Source: Candidatus Hecatellales archaeon
GTDB lineage: Archaea > Thermoproteota > Bathyarchaeia > Hecatellales > Hecatellaceae
Assembly: GCA_003662515.1 (NCBI GenBank)
Contig: QMYF01000024.1
Coordinates: 1-6,988 of the forward strand
Reading direction: 5' to 3'
DNA length: 6,988 bases
The position numbers and the translations under genes were made by a program. The notes under the pieces are model-generated. The model saw nothing but the letters and a program-made list of their open reading frames with translations. It made no database searches and was not told where the DNA came from. This document shows positions 6,091-6,988 of the stretch, in pieces. Numbering within the stretch: the first letter of the stretch is position 1; each line of letters opens with the position of its first letter.

Positions 6091-6988
6091 TTGAAGGAAA
6101 ATTTGTCTGCAAGCCATAGTTGGCTGCGTCACGAAATAAGCGGTCTTAAAGAAGTTGAGCATGGAGGTGGAATTTGGGAATATTTGGGGGGAAGCGGAAA
6201 AATTTTAGATTTCAGTTCAAATGTGAACCCGCTGGGTCCTTCCCGAAAGGTTTTAAAAGTATTAAGGGAAAGCTTAGGCTTAATCAGTCTCCTCCCAGAC
6301 AGTAACTCGTCCTCTGTAAAAGAGGCTATTGCAGAATACTTAGGTAAGACTGTTAAGCCTCCCAACATTATAGTTGGCAACGGCTCAACAGAACTAATAC
6401 ACTTATTTGCTTTAACGTTTGTGAATAAAGGCGAAGAATGCCTTATCCCCATACCAACCTTTAGCGAATACGAGGTTGCAGTAAGGAAAGCTGGCGGTAG
6501 ACCACATTTCCTAAAACTAAAGCCTTCAGATAATTTCACATTAAAGATTGACGAAATCTTAGAAAACATTAAGCCTGGAAAAACCAAAATAGTTTTTATT
6601 TGCAACCCGAATAATCCTACAGGCCAAACAGTTTCTAGGCTTGATTTAATTAGGCTCCTAAATGAAACCTTAAACACTAACGTACTGGTTTTTCTAGATG
6701 AAAGCTACATTGAGTTTTCGTTTAAGGATTCTGTGGTAAGTTTGGTGGAGAAATATCCTAACTTGTTCGTTTTGAGGTCTCTTACTAAGATTTTTGGATT
6801 AATGGGTTTAAGGATTGGCTATGGAGTTGCCTCTGAAGAAATAGTTAGATTCCTATCTAAGGCGAAAATACCTTGGAATGTTAATGTGCTAGCTCAAGTT
6901 GCGGCAGTAACAGCTCTCAGAGATGGAGATTATCTTGAGAAGGCGAAGAGAATCGTTGAGAAGGAGAGGAAATTCCTGTTTAGAGGGC
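6091..6988 (+). CDS. cobD: L-threonine-O-3-phosphate decarboxylase-like PLP enzyme, CobD (partial, 3' end missing)
   Basis: CobD decarboxylates L-threonine phosphate to (R)-1-amino-2-propanol phosphate, the linker that joins cobyric acid to the nucleotide loop of cobamides. The visible 299 residues (family about 360) show the class I/II aminotransferase fold. The N-terminal HGGGIWEYLGG (24-34) and LDFSSNVNPLGP (39-50) are typical of CobD rather than of plain HisC. Next come GNGSTELI (96-103), CNPNNPTG (171-178), LDESYIEF (202-209) and the PLP-binding lysine in SLTKIFGLMGLRIGY (Lys233, with Arg241). HisC-like histidinol-phosphate aminotransferase is the main alternative, but the HGG motif and the cbiZ neighbour favour CobD. 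Upstream in-frame codons run into TAG, so TTG at 6091 is the earliest start; TTG at 6103, preceded by AAGGA, is also possible. The gap to the preceding gene is 12 bases. Confidence 0.88.
   Translation, partial: MKENLSASHSWLRHEISGLKEVEHGGGIWEYLGGSGKILDFSSNVNPLGPSRKVLKVLRESLGLISLLPDSNSSSVKEAIAEYLGKTVKPPNIIVGNGSTELIHLFALTFVNKGEECLIPIPTFSEYEVAVRKAGGRPHFLKLKPSDNFTLKIDEILENIKPGKTKIVFICNPNNPTGQTVSRLDLIRLLNETLNTNVLVFLDESYIEFSFKDSVVSLVEKYPNLFVLRSLTKIFGLMGLRIGYGVASEEIVRFLSKAKIPWNVNVLAQVAAVTALRDGDYLEKAKRIVEKERKFLFRG

Noticed and set aside
6129..6677. Minus-strand open frame of 182 codons
   Set aside because: It lies entirely inside cobD on the opposite strand. The cobD frame carries clear PLP-enzyme motifs, while the reverse frame shows no recognisable domain or ribosome site.
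6091..6988. Histidinol-phosphate aminotransferase (HisC) for the last gene
   Set aside because: The N-terminal HGGGIWE and LDFSSNVNPLGP motifs and the cbiZ context fit CobD better, although the enzymes share a fold and the C terminus is not visible.

Overview
The window looks like a chromosomal piece of an uncultured, probably thermophilic or anaerobic archaeon. The signs are AT-rich TATA/BRE-like promoter boxes, Shine-Dalgarno sites of the AGGTGG and AGGAGG type beside starts with none, frequent TTG and GTG starts, and CbiZ, the signature enzyme of archaeal corrinoid salvage. A Thermoproteota/Bathyarchaeia-type host is a guess from general style, not a demonstrated assignment. The window is almost fully coding: seven genes plus one promoter region.

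Left arm (1-2745, minus strand): a three-gene ABC importer operon read right to left. It has a secreted substrate-binding protein (BtuF/FepB type), a FecCD-family permease (BtuC type) and the first 129 residues of the ATPase (BtuD type), which runs off the left edge. Gaps between genes are 14 and 10 bases.

Centre (2746-2809): a 64-bp divergent intergenic region. It holds two oppositely oriented TATA-like boxes whose core promoters overlap, a 13-bp palindrome, and an 8-bp inverted repeat (GGATGGAT) whose arms lie near the predicted 5' end of each transcript.

Right arm (2810-6988, plus strand): a tightly packed operon. The order is a second BtuF-like protein with no signal peptide, CbiZ (adenosylcobinamide amidohydrolase), two related radical SAM proteins of unknown function, and a CobD-type PLP enzyme (L-threonine-O-3-phosphate decarboxylase) cut by the right edge. 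Junctions are a 17-base overlap, a gap of about 26 bases, a 4-base overlap and a 12-base gap.

Together the genes suggest import and remodelling of corrinoids. BtuFCD brings cobamides or cobinamide in, CbiZ removes the aminopropanol side chain to give cobyric acid, and CobD makes aminopropanol phosphate so the nucleotide loop can be rebuilt. The two radical SAM proteins and the apparently cytoplasmic BtuF-like protein have no assigned place in that scheme and are the most interesting content. No RNA gene, mobile element, CRISPR array or clear terminator was seen.
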